Shown here in pieces: positions 55,164 through 64,000 of a DNA stretch of 64,000 nucleotides. How positions within the stretch are numbered: position 1 is the first letter of the stretch; each line of letters starts with the position of its first letter. Source of the stretch: Rhodocytophaga rosea (GTDB lineage Bacteria > Bacteroidota > Bacteroidia > Cytophagales > 172606-1); the NCBI RefSeq assembly GCF_010119975.1, contig NZ_CP048222.1, positions 6,238,501 to 6,302,500 of the forward strand. Direction: 5' to 3'. The position numbers and the translations under genes are program-made. The notes beneath the pieces were generated by a model. That model ran no database searches, was not told the DNA's origin, and worked only from the letters and a program-made list of their open reading frames with translations.

Positions 55164-58025
55164 ATGGAAGAAATAAATAACTCCTCTTCTAACGGCAAGG
55201 CTTATACGCCCCAATCCCCTGTTGAGAAAGAAAAAGACCTGACCAGACCCAAAAACAAACCACTTACTATTGTAGGGATGGGTGGATCGGCAGGCTCTCT
55301 GGATGCGATCGAAACCTTTCTGGAATCTATTCCGGCAGACAGTGGAATTGCCTTTGTGCTGGTACAGCACCAGGCGCCCAACCAGCAAAGTATATTACCC
55401 GACCTGCTCAGGCAAAGTACACAAATGCCAGTACACCGCATTGAGGACGGTATGTCCGTAGAACCCGATCAGATATATGTAATTCCCGAAAATAAAGAGC
55501 TGATTATTCGCGAAGGTAAACTCTGGTTGCTGGAGCCTGAAAAACCTCTGGGTTATCGTATGCCCATTGATACATTCCTGCAAAGCCTGGCCGAAGACTG
55601 GGGAGAAAAAGCGGTTTGTATTATTTTTTCAGGCATGGGCGCTGATGGAGAACTGGGAGCCAGATTTATTAAAGAAGGTTTTGGGCTGGTCATTGTACAA
55701 GACCCTTTAACCGCCATTTATGATAGTATGCCCCGCAGTACCATGCAGACCGGCCTGGTAGACTTTATAGAAACACCAGATAAAATCGCCGACAGGCTTA
55801 TGCATTTTATAAATTCTCCTTTGTATGAGTCAGTCCCCCGCGACAAATCTCCTGATAAGAAGCTGGCCGCTGCCATGCAGAAAATTTTTGCGCTGCTGCG
55901 TAATAAAACCGGACACGACTTTTCACTCTATAAAAAAAATACCCTGAGCCGCCGCATCGAACGGCGTATGAACCTGCACCAGCTGGAAGACATTGAAGCG
56001 TATATAAGCTACTTACAGGAGAACAGCCAGGAAGTGAATACACTGTTTAAAGAACTCCTGATCGGCGTTACCAAATTTTTTCGCGATTCCCAAGCCTTTG
56101 AACTGCTGGGCGAGAAACTGATTCCTGAATTGCTGAAGAGAAAAAACCGCAATGATCCGTTCAGGGTATGGGTAGCAGGTTGTTCTACGGGCGAAGAGGC
56201 CTATTCCATTGCTATTCTCCTCCGTGAAGCCATGGGAAGGCTCAAAACCAGACATACAGTTAAAACACAGATCTATGCCACAGACCTCGATCCGGACGCT
56301 ATCCGGAGGGCAAGAGCTGGCTTGTATCTTGAAAATATTTCAGGAGATATGTCGGTAGAACGCCTGCAAAAGTGGTTTATTAAAAAAGACGATCATTACC
56401 AGATTGTACAGGAAATTCGGGAAATGGTGGTGTTTGCCGAACATAATCTGGTAAAAGATGCCAGCTTTATTAAACTGGATTTGCTCACCTGCCGCAATGT
56501 ATTGATCTATTTTACCCCTGAACTGCAGAAAAAGCTGCTGCCGGTCTTTCATTATACGTTACTTAATAATGGCGTATTATTTCTGGGGCCTTCCGAAACC
56601 ATCAACGGCTATGAAGAATTGTTTTTGCCCATTGATGTGAAGTGGAAATTGTTCAAAAAAAGTGAGAACAGCATAAATATTTCCAGGGTTATCGACTTTC
56701 CGACGAATGCTTCAACAGTGCCCAGGCTTAATTTTTCGCCGCCAATCGACAGAACGCTGCACATAAAGCCTCCATTGCCTCTGGCCGAGATTGTAAAAAA
56801 GGTGGTGATTGAAAAGTATGCACCAGCCGCTGTCGTCATTAACGAACGGGGGGAAATCCTTTACATCAGCGGACATACCGGTAAGTACCTAGAACCTGCG
56901 CCAGGACATCCTTCCATCATTATATATGATATGGCCAGAGAAGGGCTGGCGTATGAACTGCGCACCGCTGTATTGAAAGCCGTTTCCCAGCAAGAGGCTG
57001 TAACCATGAATGAAGTAAAGGTGAAAAATAACGGATATTACATCTGCATAAGATTAACGGTTGAGCCCCTTCAACGGATTGAGATAAAAGGACTACTGCT
57101 GGTGGTTTTTGAACCCCTGCCAGAGCCAAAAAGAAAGCCCCGTCTTTCAAAACTATCCAAGGATAACAGCACTCCTTCTGAGAAAGACCTCATCATTGCC
57201 AACCTGGAAAAAGAACTGCGTTATATCAGGGAAAACTTGCAGCAAACCATGGAAGAGATGGATACTTCTTATGAAGAACTTAAATCTACCAACGAAGAAT
57301 TGCAATCGGCCAACGAAGAATTGCAAAGCACCAATGAAGAAGCCAATACAGCTAAAGAAGAAATGCAGGCCCTCAACGAAGAACTGATGACCGTGAACAT
57401 GGAATTCAGGGTAAAAACCGAAGAACTGACCGAAGTAAACAACGATATGACCAATCTACTCAACAGTTCAGATGTGGCTACCATCTTTGTAAATAATAAA
57501 ATGGAAATTAAACGGTTTACCAACCGGGCAACCAAAATTGTAAATCTGATCCAGTCGGATGTGGGGCGCTCGATCACTCATATCAGTTCTAATTTAAAGT
57601 ACGATCGCCTGGCCGAAGATACCAAGGAAGTAATGGAACAACTCACAGGAAAAGAACTGCGGGTAGAATCCCGAAACGGGCAATGGTACCTGATGAAGAT
57701 TCTGCCTTACCGTACGCTAAATAATTTTATTGATGGGGCGGTGATCACCTTTTTAGAAATAACAGCCCTGCACAAAGCGGAAGAAGAACTCGAACTCAAC
57801 CGGCTATTCCTGCAACAAATTATGGGCCTGATGAAAGAAGCTATTCTGATACTGGATAAATCTTTACGCATCATTGCTGTAAATAAAGCTTTTTTAACTA
57901 TTTTCCGGGTGGGAGAAGAACAGGTAGCAGGCCGGTATGTATATGAGCTTGGCACTGGTCAGTGGCAGATTGCGCCCCTGCGAAAATTGCTTGAGGAAGT
58001 ATTGCCGAATAAAACTCCTGTTTGA
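55164..58025 (+). CDS. CheB-CheR-PAS fusion protein (frameshifted near its 3' end)
   Basis: The 953-residue product combines a CheB methylesterase (Ser42 in GMGGSAGS, His in VQHQAP, Asp in SGMGADGELG), a CheR methyltransferase (TKFFRDSQAFELL; VWVAGCSTGEEAYSIAIL), a coiled coil (STNEELQSANEELQSTNEEA) and two PAS domains. Such fusions modify sensory proteins in non-chemotaxis signalling in Bacteroidota. The frame stops at 58025 within the last PAS domain. The missing end (about 43 residues up to LLVIEEIT) continues in the +1 frame to 58152, so a single-base insertion is apparent (see findings). The CheB and CheR parts are intact, and the neighbour is a broken PAS kinase. Confidence 0.88.
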   Translation: MEEINNSSSNGKAYTPQSPVEKEKDLTRPKNKPLTIVGMGGSAGSLDAIETFLESIPADSGIAFVLVQHQAPNQQSILPDLLRQSTQMPVHRIEDGMSVEPDQIYVIPENKELIIREGKLWLLEPEKPLGYRMPIDTFLQSLAEDWGEKAVCIIFSGMGADGELGARFIKEGFGLVIVQDPLTAIYDSMPRSTMQTGLVDFIETPDKIADRLMHFINSPLYESVPRDKSPDKKLAAAMQKIFALLRNKTGHDFSLYKKNTLSRRIERRMNLHQLEDIEAYISYLQENSQEVNTLFKELLIGVTKFFRDSQAFELLGEKLIPELLKRKNRNDPFRVWVAGCSTGEEAYSIAILLREAMGRLKTRHTVKTQIYATDLDPDAIRRARAGLYLENISGDMSVERLQKWFIKKDDHYQIVQEIREMVVFAEHNLVKDASFIKLDLLTCRNVLIYFTPELQKKLLPVFHYTLLNNGVLFLGPSETINGYEELFLPIDVKWKLFKKSENSINISRVIDFPTNASTVPRLNFSPPIDRTLHIKPPLPLAEIVKKVVIEKYAPAAVVINERGEILYISGHTGKYLEPAPGHPSIIIYDMAREGLAYELRTAVLKAVSQQEAVTMNEVKVKNNGYYICIRLTVEPLQRIEIKGLLLVVFEPLPEPKRKPRLSKLSKDNSTPSEKDLIIANLEKELRYIRENLQQTMEEMDTSYEELKSTNEELQSANEELQSTNEEANTAKEEMQALNEELMTVNMEFRVKTEELTEVNNDMTNLLNSSDVATIFVNNKMEIKRFTNRATKIVNLIQSDVGRSITHISSNLKYDRLAEDTKEVMEQLTGKELRVESRNGQWYLMKILPYRTLNNFIDGAVITFLEITALHKAEEELELNRLFLQQIMGLMKEAILILDKSLRIIAVNKAFLTIFRVGEEQVAGRYVYELGTGQWQIAPLRKLLEEVLPNKTPV

Positions 58026-58050
58026 TAATTATATCATCAAACAGGAGTTT
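58012..58050 (+). repeat. Perfect 15-bp hairpin at the frameshift site
   Basis: Arms 58012-58026 and 58036-58050 (AAACTCCTGTTTGAT type) with a nine-base loop. The extra base that breaks the CheB-CheR frame lies in the left arm and completes the pairing. Confidence 0.85.
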
Positions 58051-58152
58051 CAGGAGATAGGTGTTAAACAGCTTAATTTCCGGGGCAGCCGTTTTATGCA
58101 GCCTAACAATAACCAGGAAATGATTTTACTGGTGATAGAAGAGATAACATAG
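58021..58152 (+). pseudogene. Out-of-frame C-terminal end of the CheB-CheR-PAS gene
   Basis: In the +1 frame the stretch encodes FDNYIIKQEFQEIGVKQLNF and onward to LLVIEEIT, the normal ending of a PAC motif, then a TAG stop. It is the severed tail of the upstream gene, not an independent gene. Confidence 0.75.
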
Positions 58153-58255
58153 CAAGCAACGATCAGTAGTTAGTGGTTATTTGTAATCATTCTCCCAAAC
58201 CAGGTATGGTTTAAATGCTAAAGGACTATTAGCTACTACCAATGTCTATTGCCTA

Positions 58256-60148
58256 ATGCCCATTAACCTTATGATTGACCAGGACGAGAAAAATAAACGA
58301 TTGGAAGCACTCCGGAGCCGGGCAGAGAAAAGACTCAAGCTTGTTGAAGGGGGCGATACAGAAGCTGCCAAGGAAAAAAAACTCAACCGCCTCGTACACG
58401 AATTACAGGTGCACCAGGTAGAACTGGAAATGCAGAACGAAGAGTTGCAGTATTCCAGGGTCGAAATAGAAAAATCACGCGATCAGTATGCTGACCTGTA
58501 CAATTTTGCTCCCATTCCCTACCTCACTTTAGACACTGAGGGGCATATTATTCAACATAACCTGATGGCTGCCCAACTCCTGGGATACGAACGTAAGCAT
58601 TTACAGCATAAACGCCTGATCAATTTTGTAGCTCCGGAAGATAGCCATACTTTTTATAGTTTTTTCAAAACGATACATGATGCCTCCGCCAGACAAATTA
58701 TTCAGGTAGAATTAATTACTAAAAACGGAGAACGCCGGGTCGTTCAATTACAGGCAATTCCTTCCAGGCACACATCTGCTGGATCTGGAAAAGATTCTGA
58801 AATCCTGCTAACGGCTACTGATATTACAGATCTTAAAAAGGCAGAAGCGGAAATACGCAATACAGAGCGTTTTAAACATATTATCGAAGGTATACCTGGC
58901 ATGTATCTGTTTCTGGCACCTGATCATATAGTCATGGAAGCCAGCAATGATTATCTGCAAATGTTTCATCTGGAACGGGAAAGGGTGGTTGGCTATACGA
59001 TTTTAGAACTGTTTACTCAAACAGCATCGCACAATGGGTTTACAACTGCCCTGCAACAGTCGCTGTTGCAGGTAACTTATCACCAGAAGCCACATACTAC
59101 CCCTGTATTGCGGTATGATATCACCTTGCCAGATGGCAACCTGGAGCAGCGGTACTGGCGGGTTACTCATTCTCCGGTGCTCAACAAACATAACCAGGTA
59201 GATTATATAATTCAGCAGATGATGGATGTAACCAGGGAATACCTGGCACAGCAGGAGATAGAAAGCAGCCGGCAGCGTTTTGAAATGTTAGCCCTGGCTA
59301 GTAATGATATTGTGTGGGAGTGGAACATGATTACAGGTTTGTGGTGGTGGAACCAGAACCTGGAAAGCCATTTTGGCTATAACCGGGCAACACTGGAACC
59401 TGGCATGGAAGCCTGGACTAATCGCATTCATCCCGAAGACAAAGACCGGGCGATAACCCAGTTAATGGATACGGTAATAAACGGCAAAACCGAATGCCGG
59501 CAGGAATACAGGTTTAGGCGCATTAATGGCACGTATGCCTACGTTCTCGACCGTGCCTATGCTTTACAGGAAGGGGGCGGAAAAACCATCCGGATGCTGG
59601 GAACAATGGTAGATATTACCGAACAGAAGGAAGCTGAATTTTCACTCCGCAAGATTAATGAACGGTTTAGACTTTTACTTGATACCATACCTCAACTGGC
59701 TTGGATTACCGAACCAGATGGAAACGCTATTTTTTATAACCACAAATGGAATGAGTACACCGGAACAGATGTCCATATATTGAAAGGGTGGGAATGGCAA
59801 CAACACGTTCATCCGGAAGATGCCGCTCGAATATATGATGTCTGGGAAACTGCCCTGCATACCGGACAGACTGCTTTGCTGCAAGGCCGCTGGCGGCGAG
59901 CCTCTACCGGGCAATACCGCTGGCATACCGGGCAAATTATTCCGGTGCACAATGAGAATGGCCAGATCTCCAACTGGGTAGGAAGCCTCATAGATATTCA
60001 CGACCAGAAACTAGTAGAAGAAGCCCTGCGGGATAACGCAGAGTTGCGTGAAACAAAGCGAAAGCTGCAAACAGAACGTGATTTTTCCCGCAGCCTCATT
60101 GATAATACCATCGATGGTATTTTTACCTTCGATCATACGCCCTGCTAA
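58256..60148 (+). CDS. Multi-PAS protein, N-terminal part of an interrupted sensor kinase
   Basis: The 630-residue product begins with a coiled coil (RLVHELQVHQVELEMQNEEL) typical of PAS sensor kinases. It carries four PAS/PAC modules (FAPIPYLTLDTEGHIIQHN; IPGMYLFLAPDHIVMEASND; LASNDIVWEWNMITG; DTIPQLAWITEPDGNAIFYN), with PAC ends ATDITDLKK, VDITEQKEA and IDIHDQKLV. A fifth PAS begins (LIDNTIDGIFTFDH) but is cut by an in-frame TAA at 60146-60148. The same frame continues straight into WNPVLENRYAISR and a kinase domain. As it stands it lacks a kinase; with read-through or repair it would be a 946-residue histidine kinase. Confidence 0.85.
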   Translation: MPINLMIDQDEKNKRLEALRSRAEKRLKLVEGGDTEAAKEKKLNRLVHELQVHQVELEMQNEELQYSRVEIEKSRDQYADLYNFAPIPYLTLDTEGHIIQHNLMAAQLLGYERKHLQHKRLINFVAPEDSHTFYSFFKTIHDASARQIIQVELITKNGERRVVQLQAIPSRHTSAGSGKDSEILLTATDITDLKKAEAEIRNTERFKHIIEGIPGMYLFLAPDHIVMEASNDYLQMFHLERERVVGYTILELFTQTASHNGFTTALQQSLLQVTYHQKPHTTPVLRYDITLPDGNLEQRYWRVTHSPVLNKHNQVDYIIQQMMDVTREYLAQQEIESSRQRFEMLALASNDIVWEWNMITGLWWWNQNLESHFGYNRATLEPGMEAWTNRIHPEDKDRAITQLMDTVINGKTECRQEYRFRRINGTYAYVLDRAYALQEGGGKTIRMLGTMVDITEQKEAEFSLRKINERFRLLLDTIPQLAWITEPDGNAIFYNHKWNEYTGTDVHILKGWEWQQHVHPEDAARIYDVWETALHTGQTALLQGRWRRASTGQYRWHTGQIIPVHNENGQISNWVGSLIDIHDQKLVEEALRDNAELRETKRKLQTERDFSRSLIDNTIDGIFTFDHTPC

Positions 60149-60163
60149 ACTTCCTGGAATCCA

Positions 60164-61096
60164 GTGCTGGAAAACAGGTATGCCATTAGCCGGAAGGAAG
60201 TGGTAGGGAAGAAAATTTTTGATGTATTTCCTGAATACCAGGATACTGAAGAAGGGCAGGCTATTTTGCAGGTACTTAAAGGAGAAAAAATCACTTTATA
60301 CAAACAGCCCTACGAAAACAAAGAAGGATTCTATGAATTGAACCTGATTCCTCTACGGAATAACAGCGGAGACATTATCGGCGGACTAGGTATCATGCAC
60401 GATGTAACAGAACACATCAAGATGGAGGAAGAACGTACCAGATCAAAGCTAAAACGACAGAAAGACTTACTCAATGCCATTCTGGAAGCCCAGGAAGGCG
60501 AAAGAAAACGTATAGCAGAAGCGCTGCACAATAGTCTGGCACAAACTTTATATGCGGCCAAACTGAAACTGGAACAAATGCCGGTTGAACAGGCTAACCG
60601 TAAACAACTTATAGAAATAAAGGAAAATGCCAATGAATTGCTGGCGAATGCCATTCAGGAAACCCGGCGAATTTCCCACGAACTGATACCTGGTATTCTG
60701 GAAGATTTTGGCTTGAAAGGAGCCATCAACGATTTTTGTAAGAAATATGCCCATACCCAGCTGGTGATAAAAACAGAAATCTATGGCCTGGATGACCGGA
60801 TCGATAAACACCTGGAAATTGCCATTTTCCGCATTGCACAGGAACTGGTAAATAATGTTATTAAACATGCACAGGCCAACCGGTTACACCTGCATCTGGT
60901 GAAAGGGGAACTAGGGATATTATTAAAAGTAGCCGATAATGGAAAAGGTTTCACTGTAAATACGGTAATGCAATCTATTAAAGGCATAGGCTTAAAAACA
61001 ATTCAGGATCGGGTGAAACTGCTGAACGGCACACTAACCATAGACTCACTGCCTGCTATAGGAACTACCATCACCATCAAAATTCCACTGGCATAG
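60164..61096 (+). CDS. Sensor histidine kinase, C-terminal part of the interrupted gene
   Basis: The frame is the same as that of 58256-60148, with one TAA between them. A GTG at 60164 could restart translation. The product has the rest of a PAS domain (ISRKEVVGKKIFDVFPEYQD, then IMHDVTEHI), a HisKA_3 dimerisation helix with the phosphoacceptor histidine in GERKRIAEALHNSLAQTLYA, and a HATPase with RIAQELVNNVIKHAQAN, LLKVADNGKGF and KGIGLKTIQDRVKLLNG. This is the NarL-type kinase class. No response regulator is adjacent. Whether it is made as a separate kinase or is a pseudogene fragment is open. Confidence 0.82.
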   Translation: MLENRYAISRKEVVGKKIFDVFPEYQDTEEGQAILQVLKGEKITLYKQPYENKEGFYELNLIPLRNNSGDIIGGLGIMHDVTEHIKMEEERTRSKLKRQKDLLNAILEAQEGERKRIAEALHNSLAQTLYAAKLKLEQMPVEQANRKQLIEIKENANELLANAIQETRRISHELIPGILEDFGLKGAINDFCKKYAHTQLVIKTEIYGLDDRIDKHLEIAIFRIAQELVNNVIKHAQANRLHLHLVKGELGILLKVADNGKGFTVNTVMQSIKGIGLKTIQDRVKLLNGTLTIDSLPAIGTTITIKIPLA

Positions 61097-61281
61097 ATGG
61101 TGATTGGTATGTTCAATTTCCTGGAGGTTATGAATACAAACGCTCTTTAGCAACCCATTTATTAAAAGAGATACACATTTGCACGTTATCTTACGTATTC
61201 TGTAGAAGTTTCCGGCATGAATTGCAAAGGAAGCATTAACTTGCGCATTTGTTGATCAACAGCTATTGGCTTTATTGCGCT

Positions 61282-63498
61282 ATGTACCGGATTTGTTATT
61301 TTATTTTCCTGCTCTGCACTTTTTCTTCGTTGGCTCAGAACAATTCAACCCTGATTCCTTTCCAGCATTCAGATGGCAGCTATGGCTACAAAGATGAAAG
61401 CGGAAGTATTGTAATTGAACCGCAGTATGAGTCAGCAAAAGCCTTCAGAGGAGCCTATGCCGGTGCAAAAGCCAACGGTTCCTGGGGATTGGTTACCAGC
61501 CGTGGTAAATGGGCTATTCCTGCCAAGTATGAAGACATAGGCTGGACTGTAGAGAAAGAAGCTGTACCGGCAGTGAGCGGAGAGGTTACAGGCTATAAGC
61601 AACAGGGGAAATGGGGTTTAATTTCAGTCAGAAACAAAGTAATTACTCCACCAACTTATGAAATGCTGGCATATTTCTCCCCAGATTATATCAAAGCAGG
61701 CAAAATTGTTACACAGTTTCAGCAGACAGATACTTTATTTGGCCTGATTGATACAAAAGGCAATGAGATCATTCCAATTGTGTATCATTCCCTGGCTGTT
61801 ATGCCTCAGGCTGGTATAATTCTAGCCGGTATCAATCGTATTTACAACGCAGATAATAGCTCAGTACAGGCATATGGGCTACTCAGCACAAGCCATCAGG
61901 TATTACTTCCGCTGGAATATGCAAATATTTCTCAGGGCAAACCTGGCACAGTGGAAGTTACCTCTTTTCCTGCCTTCCACTGGACAGATGCCAAAGGACA
62001 GATAAAAAGTAAAGTGGCTGCAGATAGCCTGTACGAAATTAGTCAGCATATTTTTGCTTTCACCTGGCAGGGTAAGACAGGAATTTATACGGCCCCTACT
62101 TCCACTATACGTTCCTCTTTTGATCAGGTATTTCCATCAACACAAGGCTATGTTCTGTATCGTTCAAAGAATAAATATGGGGCACTGACCAGAAATGGTG
62201 ATACCTTGCAAACGTACTTGCCAGCCAGGTATGATAGTCTGGTTATTCTTTCCGGCCAATATATAAAAGCCGGAATAAGGCAGCAAGATAATTGGGAGTG
62301 GGAACTGGTTTCTGCAAATGCCGCCAACGCACAGCCTATAAAAAGTAAGGCGTATCATTTTATTGATGCCATTAACGATAGCAGTTATATCCGGGTGAGG
62401 AAAGACAAATTATATGGCTTTATCAATTCATCCGATGAACAAAGTATACCCCTTCAATTTGATTCGCTGGGTAATTTTATAGATAGTGTATGCGTAGCCG
62501 TTCAAAATGGAAAGGCTGGAATTTTAAAAAAAGATGGCAGCTGGTATTTGCCGCCTACCGCCGAAAGGTATCAGATCAGTACTTTCGGGTATTTTATCCG
62601 GCAGGAAAAAGGCAGATGGGATGTGCTGGATAAGGCAGGCAAGAAGCAATATACCAGCCCTATTCCGTTGAATTTTGTGGACGATGGCAGTATAGCGTTC
62701 AGGCAAAAAGGCAAAGTTGGCAGGTTAAATCCGGGTGGGGTATTATGCGTACCGGCTGTATATGACAGCGTTTCTGTGATGTCTGGAGAAGGCACATTCT
62801 GGGCTTTTGAAAAATCAAATATTTTCCTCTACGACAGGGAAGGTACTATGCTGGTGAAAGAACCAAAAAAGATAGAGCAACTAAAGTATGTACCTCATCA
62901 ATACTCGCTGGTCAGAACGGGCGGGAGGTATGGATATGTAGATGAAAGGGGGCGGCTCCGCATTTCAAACCGGTATGATGGAGGGCAGCCTTTTGCTGAA
63001 GGCCTGGCAGCAGTGAGGCTTTCCGGAAAGTGGGGTTTTGTTAATAATGCCGATAAAATAGCCATTCAACCCTATTACGAGGAAGTTACACCTTTTCAGG
63101 GTGGTTTTAGTATTGCGAAAAAAGGGAAAAAATGGGGCCTGCTTGATAAGAATGGCAAAGAGACAGCAGGTTTTACCTATGACCGCATCATCCGGGATAC
63201 AACCGGCGTTTTTATTACAGAAAAAGGGGGTAAACAAGGCTTGCTCGGAAAGAATGGGGTAGAAAGCATATACGTAAAATATGAGAAGTTAACCCCACTT
63301 CCAGATGGGAATGTACGCATGGAAGTCCAGGGAAAATACGGCTTGCTGACTAGTAAAGGAATTGTATTGTTGCCAGCTACCTATGATGGTATTTTATATA
63401 ACAGGTATTCACAAACGTACCTGTTGCTGCACAAGCCCATATCTTTTGAATTAACCATCCAGCAAATCTTATCCGGCGAACTGGCAAGGCAGAAATAA
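61282..63498 (+). CDS. Secreted WG-repeat protein
   Basis: From the ATG at 61282 the protein is 738 residues with a signal peptide (MYRICYFIFLLCTFSSLAQN). The open frame begins at 61249, but the extra residues would spoil the signal peptide. Roughly 16 WG-type repeats follow, each about 40-50 residues, with cores such as SWGLVTSRGKWAIP, KWGLISVRN, LFGLIDTKGNEIIP, RYGYVDERGRLRIS, KWGFVNNADKIAIQP and KWGLLDKNGK. The spacing is regular to the C-terminus. WG proteins are extracytoplasmic beta-rich repeat proteins of unknown binding role, common in Bacteroidota. Confidence 0.9.
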   Translation: MYRICYFIFLLCTFSSLAQNNSTLIPFQHSDGSYGYKDESGSIVIEPQYESAKAFRGAYAGAKANGSWGLVTSRGKWAIPAKYEDIGWTVEKEAVPAVSGEVTGYKQQGKWGLISVRNKVITPPTYEMLAYFSPDYIKAGKIVTQFQQTDTLFGLIDTKGNEIIPIVYHSLAVMPQAGIILAGINRIYNADNSSVQAYGLLSTSHQVLLPLEYANISQGKPGTVEVTSFPAFHWTDAKGQIKSKVAADSLYEISQHIFAFTWQGKTGIYTAPTSTIRSSFDQVFPSTQGYVLYRSKNKYGALTRNGDTLQTYLPARYDSLVILSGQYIKAGIRQQDNWEWELVSANAANAQPIKSKAYHFIDAINDSSYIRVRKDKLYGFINSSDEQSIPLQFDSLGNFIDSVCVAVQNGKAGILKKDGSWYLPPTAERYQISTFGYFIRQEKGRWDVLDKAGKKQYTSPIPLNFVDDGSIAFRQKGKVGRLNPGGVLCVPAVYDSVSVMSGEGTFWAFEKSNIFLYDREGTMLVKEPKKIEQLKYVPHQYSLVRTGGRYGYVDERGRLRISNRYDGGQPFAEGLAAVRLSGKWGFVNNADKIAIQPYYEEVTPFQGGFSIAKKGKKWGLLDKNGKETAGFTYDRIIRDTTGVFITEKGGKQGLLGKNGVESIYVKYEKLTPLPDGNVRMEVQGKYGLLTSKGIVLLPATYDGILYNRYSQTYLLLHKPISFELTIQQILSGELARQK

Positions 63499-63910
63499 GC
63501 TGAGTATATATTTCTGTGGTAGTTTAAAGCACAGCAGGTGTACTACGCCATTTTTGATCTGAATTAATACAATGCTCGCTTATAACTATCCCTGTAGTAC
63601 CTGGTTTCACCTTTGCTTCAGTAAATGTTTTATGCTAGTTATAATATTTCATTTATCAGTTTATTAATATCTGAACAAACTTGGCTAAACATATTCTTTC
63701 CCGGATAGTTAATGTTACTAAGCGTGAAATGTAACTAAAACAAAATCATCCTGAATAGCGGATAATTAGCGGAATATTCTGTCAGAATATATATTTATAA
63801 AATAAAAATCCAGATATATCAGGTTTGCGTAAATTTTTTTGTTCCGGTGATTTTGCGCTTAAATAAATATGACTAACTTATGTGATTGAAAAATAATGTA
63901 TATATGATAT
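63499..63910. other. Intergenic region before the terminal lipoprotein gene
   Basis: About 410 AT-rich bases. A short hairpin (63774-63790, ATATTCTG arms) lies in the middle. It probably holds the promoter of the next gene, but no clear -33/-7 pair was seen. Confidence 0.35.
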
Positions 63911-64000
63911 ATGAAAACCACTACGATTCCTTCCATTTTCCTGTTAACCTTTATTGTATTTTCTGCTTGCATGCGCCAGGACCGTTATCTGGTCGAAACT
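63911..64000 (+). CDS. Lipoprotein, N-terminal part (runs off the window)
   Basis: Thirty codons are visible: a short basic start, a hydrophobic core (IPSIFLLTFIVF) and a lipobox FSAC with Cys20, then MRQDRYLVET. This is a clear lipoprotein signal peptide; what the mature protein does cannot be seen. Confidence 0.7.
   Translation, partial: MKTTTIPSIFLLTFIVFSACMRQDRYLVET

Noticed and set aside
57937-58152. Open frame of 71 codons after the CheB-CheR gene as a separate gene
   Set aside because: Its last part reads as the missing end of the upstream PAS domain in the +1 frame and its first part overlaps that gene out of frame, so it is a frameshift product.
1-64000. tRNA or rRNA genes
   Set aside because: No cloverleaf with a TTCRANNY loop or rRNA-like segment was noticed in the intergenic regions read by eye; a dedicated scan could still find one.

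Overview
The window looks like chromosomal DNA of a Bacteroidota bacterium, most likely order Cytophagales. Supporting signs are a fused MurF-alanine racemase, a SusC/SusD outer-membrane pair, a long NusB followed by the nusB-ytxH-DUF1573-yajC-ybbR-coaE block, a Bacteroidota-style SAM-I riboswitch before metH, several TTG/GTG starts without clear Shine-Dalgarno sequences, and a large stock of PAS/SpoIIE/CheB-CheR signalling proteins. The genus cannot be fixed from sequence reading alone. No rRNA, tRNA, CRISPR array or insertion sequence was seen.

Layout. 0-3.2 kb: AT-rich end of a surface-polysaccharide cluster (partial glycosyltransferase, Wzx-type flippase, GT11-like fucosyltransferase), then about 0.6 kb of very AT-rich non-coding DNA. 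3.8-9.8 kb: YciF-like ferritin-fold protein, murF-alr fusion, feoA-feoB. 10-12.3 kb: a lone tyrosine recombinase and a small PH-like protein. 12.5-19 kb: pheT, a degenerate GyrB-like protein, polA. 19.3-23 kb: polytopic membrane protein (possibly UbiA-like), PAS-SpoIIE phosphatase, small membrane protein. 23-29.9 kb (minus strand): SAM-I riboswitch, metH, metF, HMG-CoA-lyase-like gene, LutA-like Fe-S protein. 30-34.4 kb: histidine kinase, Ppx/GppA phosphatase, scoA and scoB separated by an inserted four-helix-bundle (S23/IVS) gene. 34.5-36.4 kb: ftsE, small protein, Lrp/AsnC regulator. 36.5-44.5 kb: susD and susC, divergent XRE-cupin regulator, PhnZ-like HD oxygenase, NeuD-like acyltransferase, DUF1877 protein. 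44.6-49 kb: coaE, ybbR, yajC, DUF1573, ytxH, nusB. 49-55 kb: MsbA-like ABC exporter, nucleoside permease-type MFS protein, two hypothetical proteins. 55-61 kb: CheB-CheR-PAS protein and PAS histidine kinase, both interrupted. 61-64 kb: WG-repeat protein and the start of a lipoprotein.

How genes fit together. metH and metF close the methyl cycle under SAM control. The HMG-CoA-lyase-like enzyme would release acetoacetate, which the nearby ScoAB pair could activate with CoA, so the two may serve one branched-chain/ketone pathway. SusCD imports an unknown ligand across the outer membrane. The XRE-cupin gene, HD oxygenase and acyltransferase form a short rightward run.

The most unusual structure is the four-helix-bundle gene between scoA and scoB. 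It is bounded by sequences that can form a continuous 23-bp RNA stem, one arm being part of a seven-copy 8-bp tandem repeat that ends two bases before the scoB start codon. This recalls the 23S rRNA intervening sequences that carry S23 genes, but sits in a protein-coding operon. Other points of note are the GyrB-like protein without a recognisable ATP site, a PhnZ-like oxygenase with an apparent frameshift in its N-terminus, a frameshift lying inside a perfect hairpin in the CheB-CheR gene, an in-frame ochre codon in the adjacent kinase, and structured RNAs before susC and yajC.
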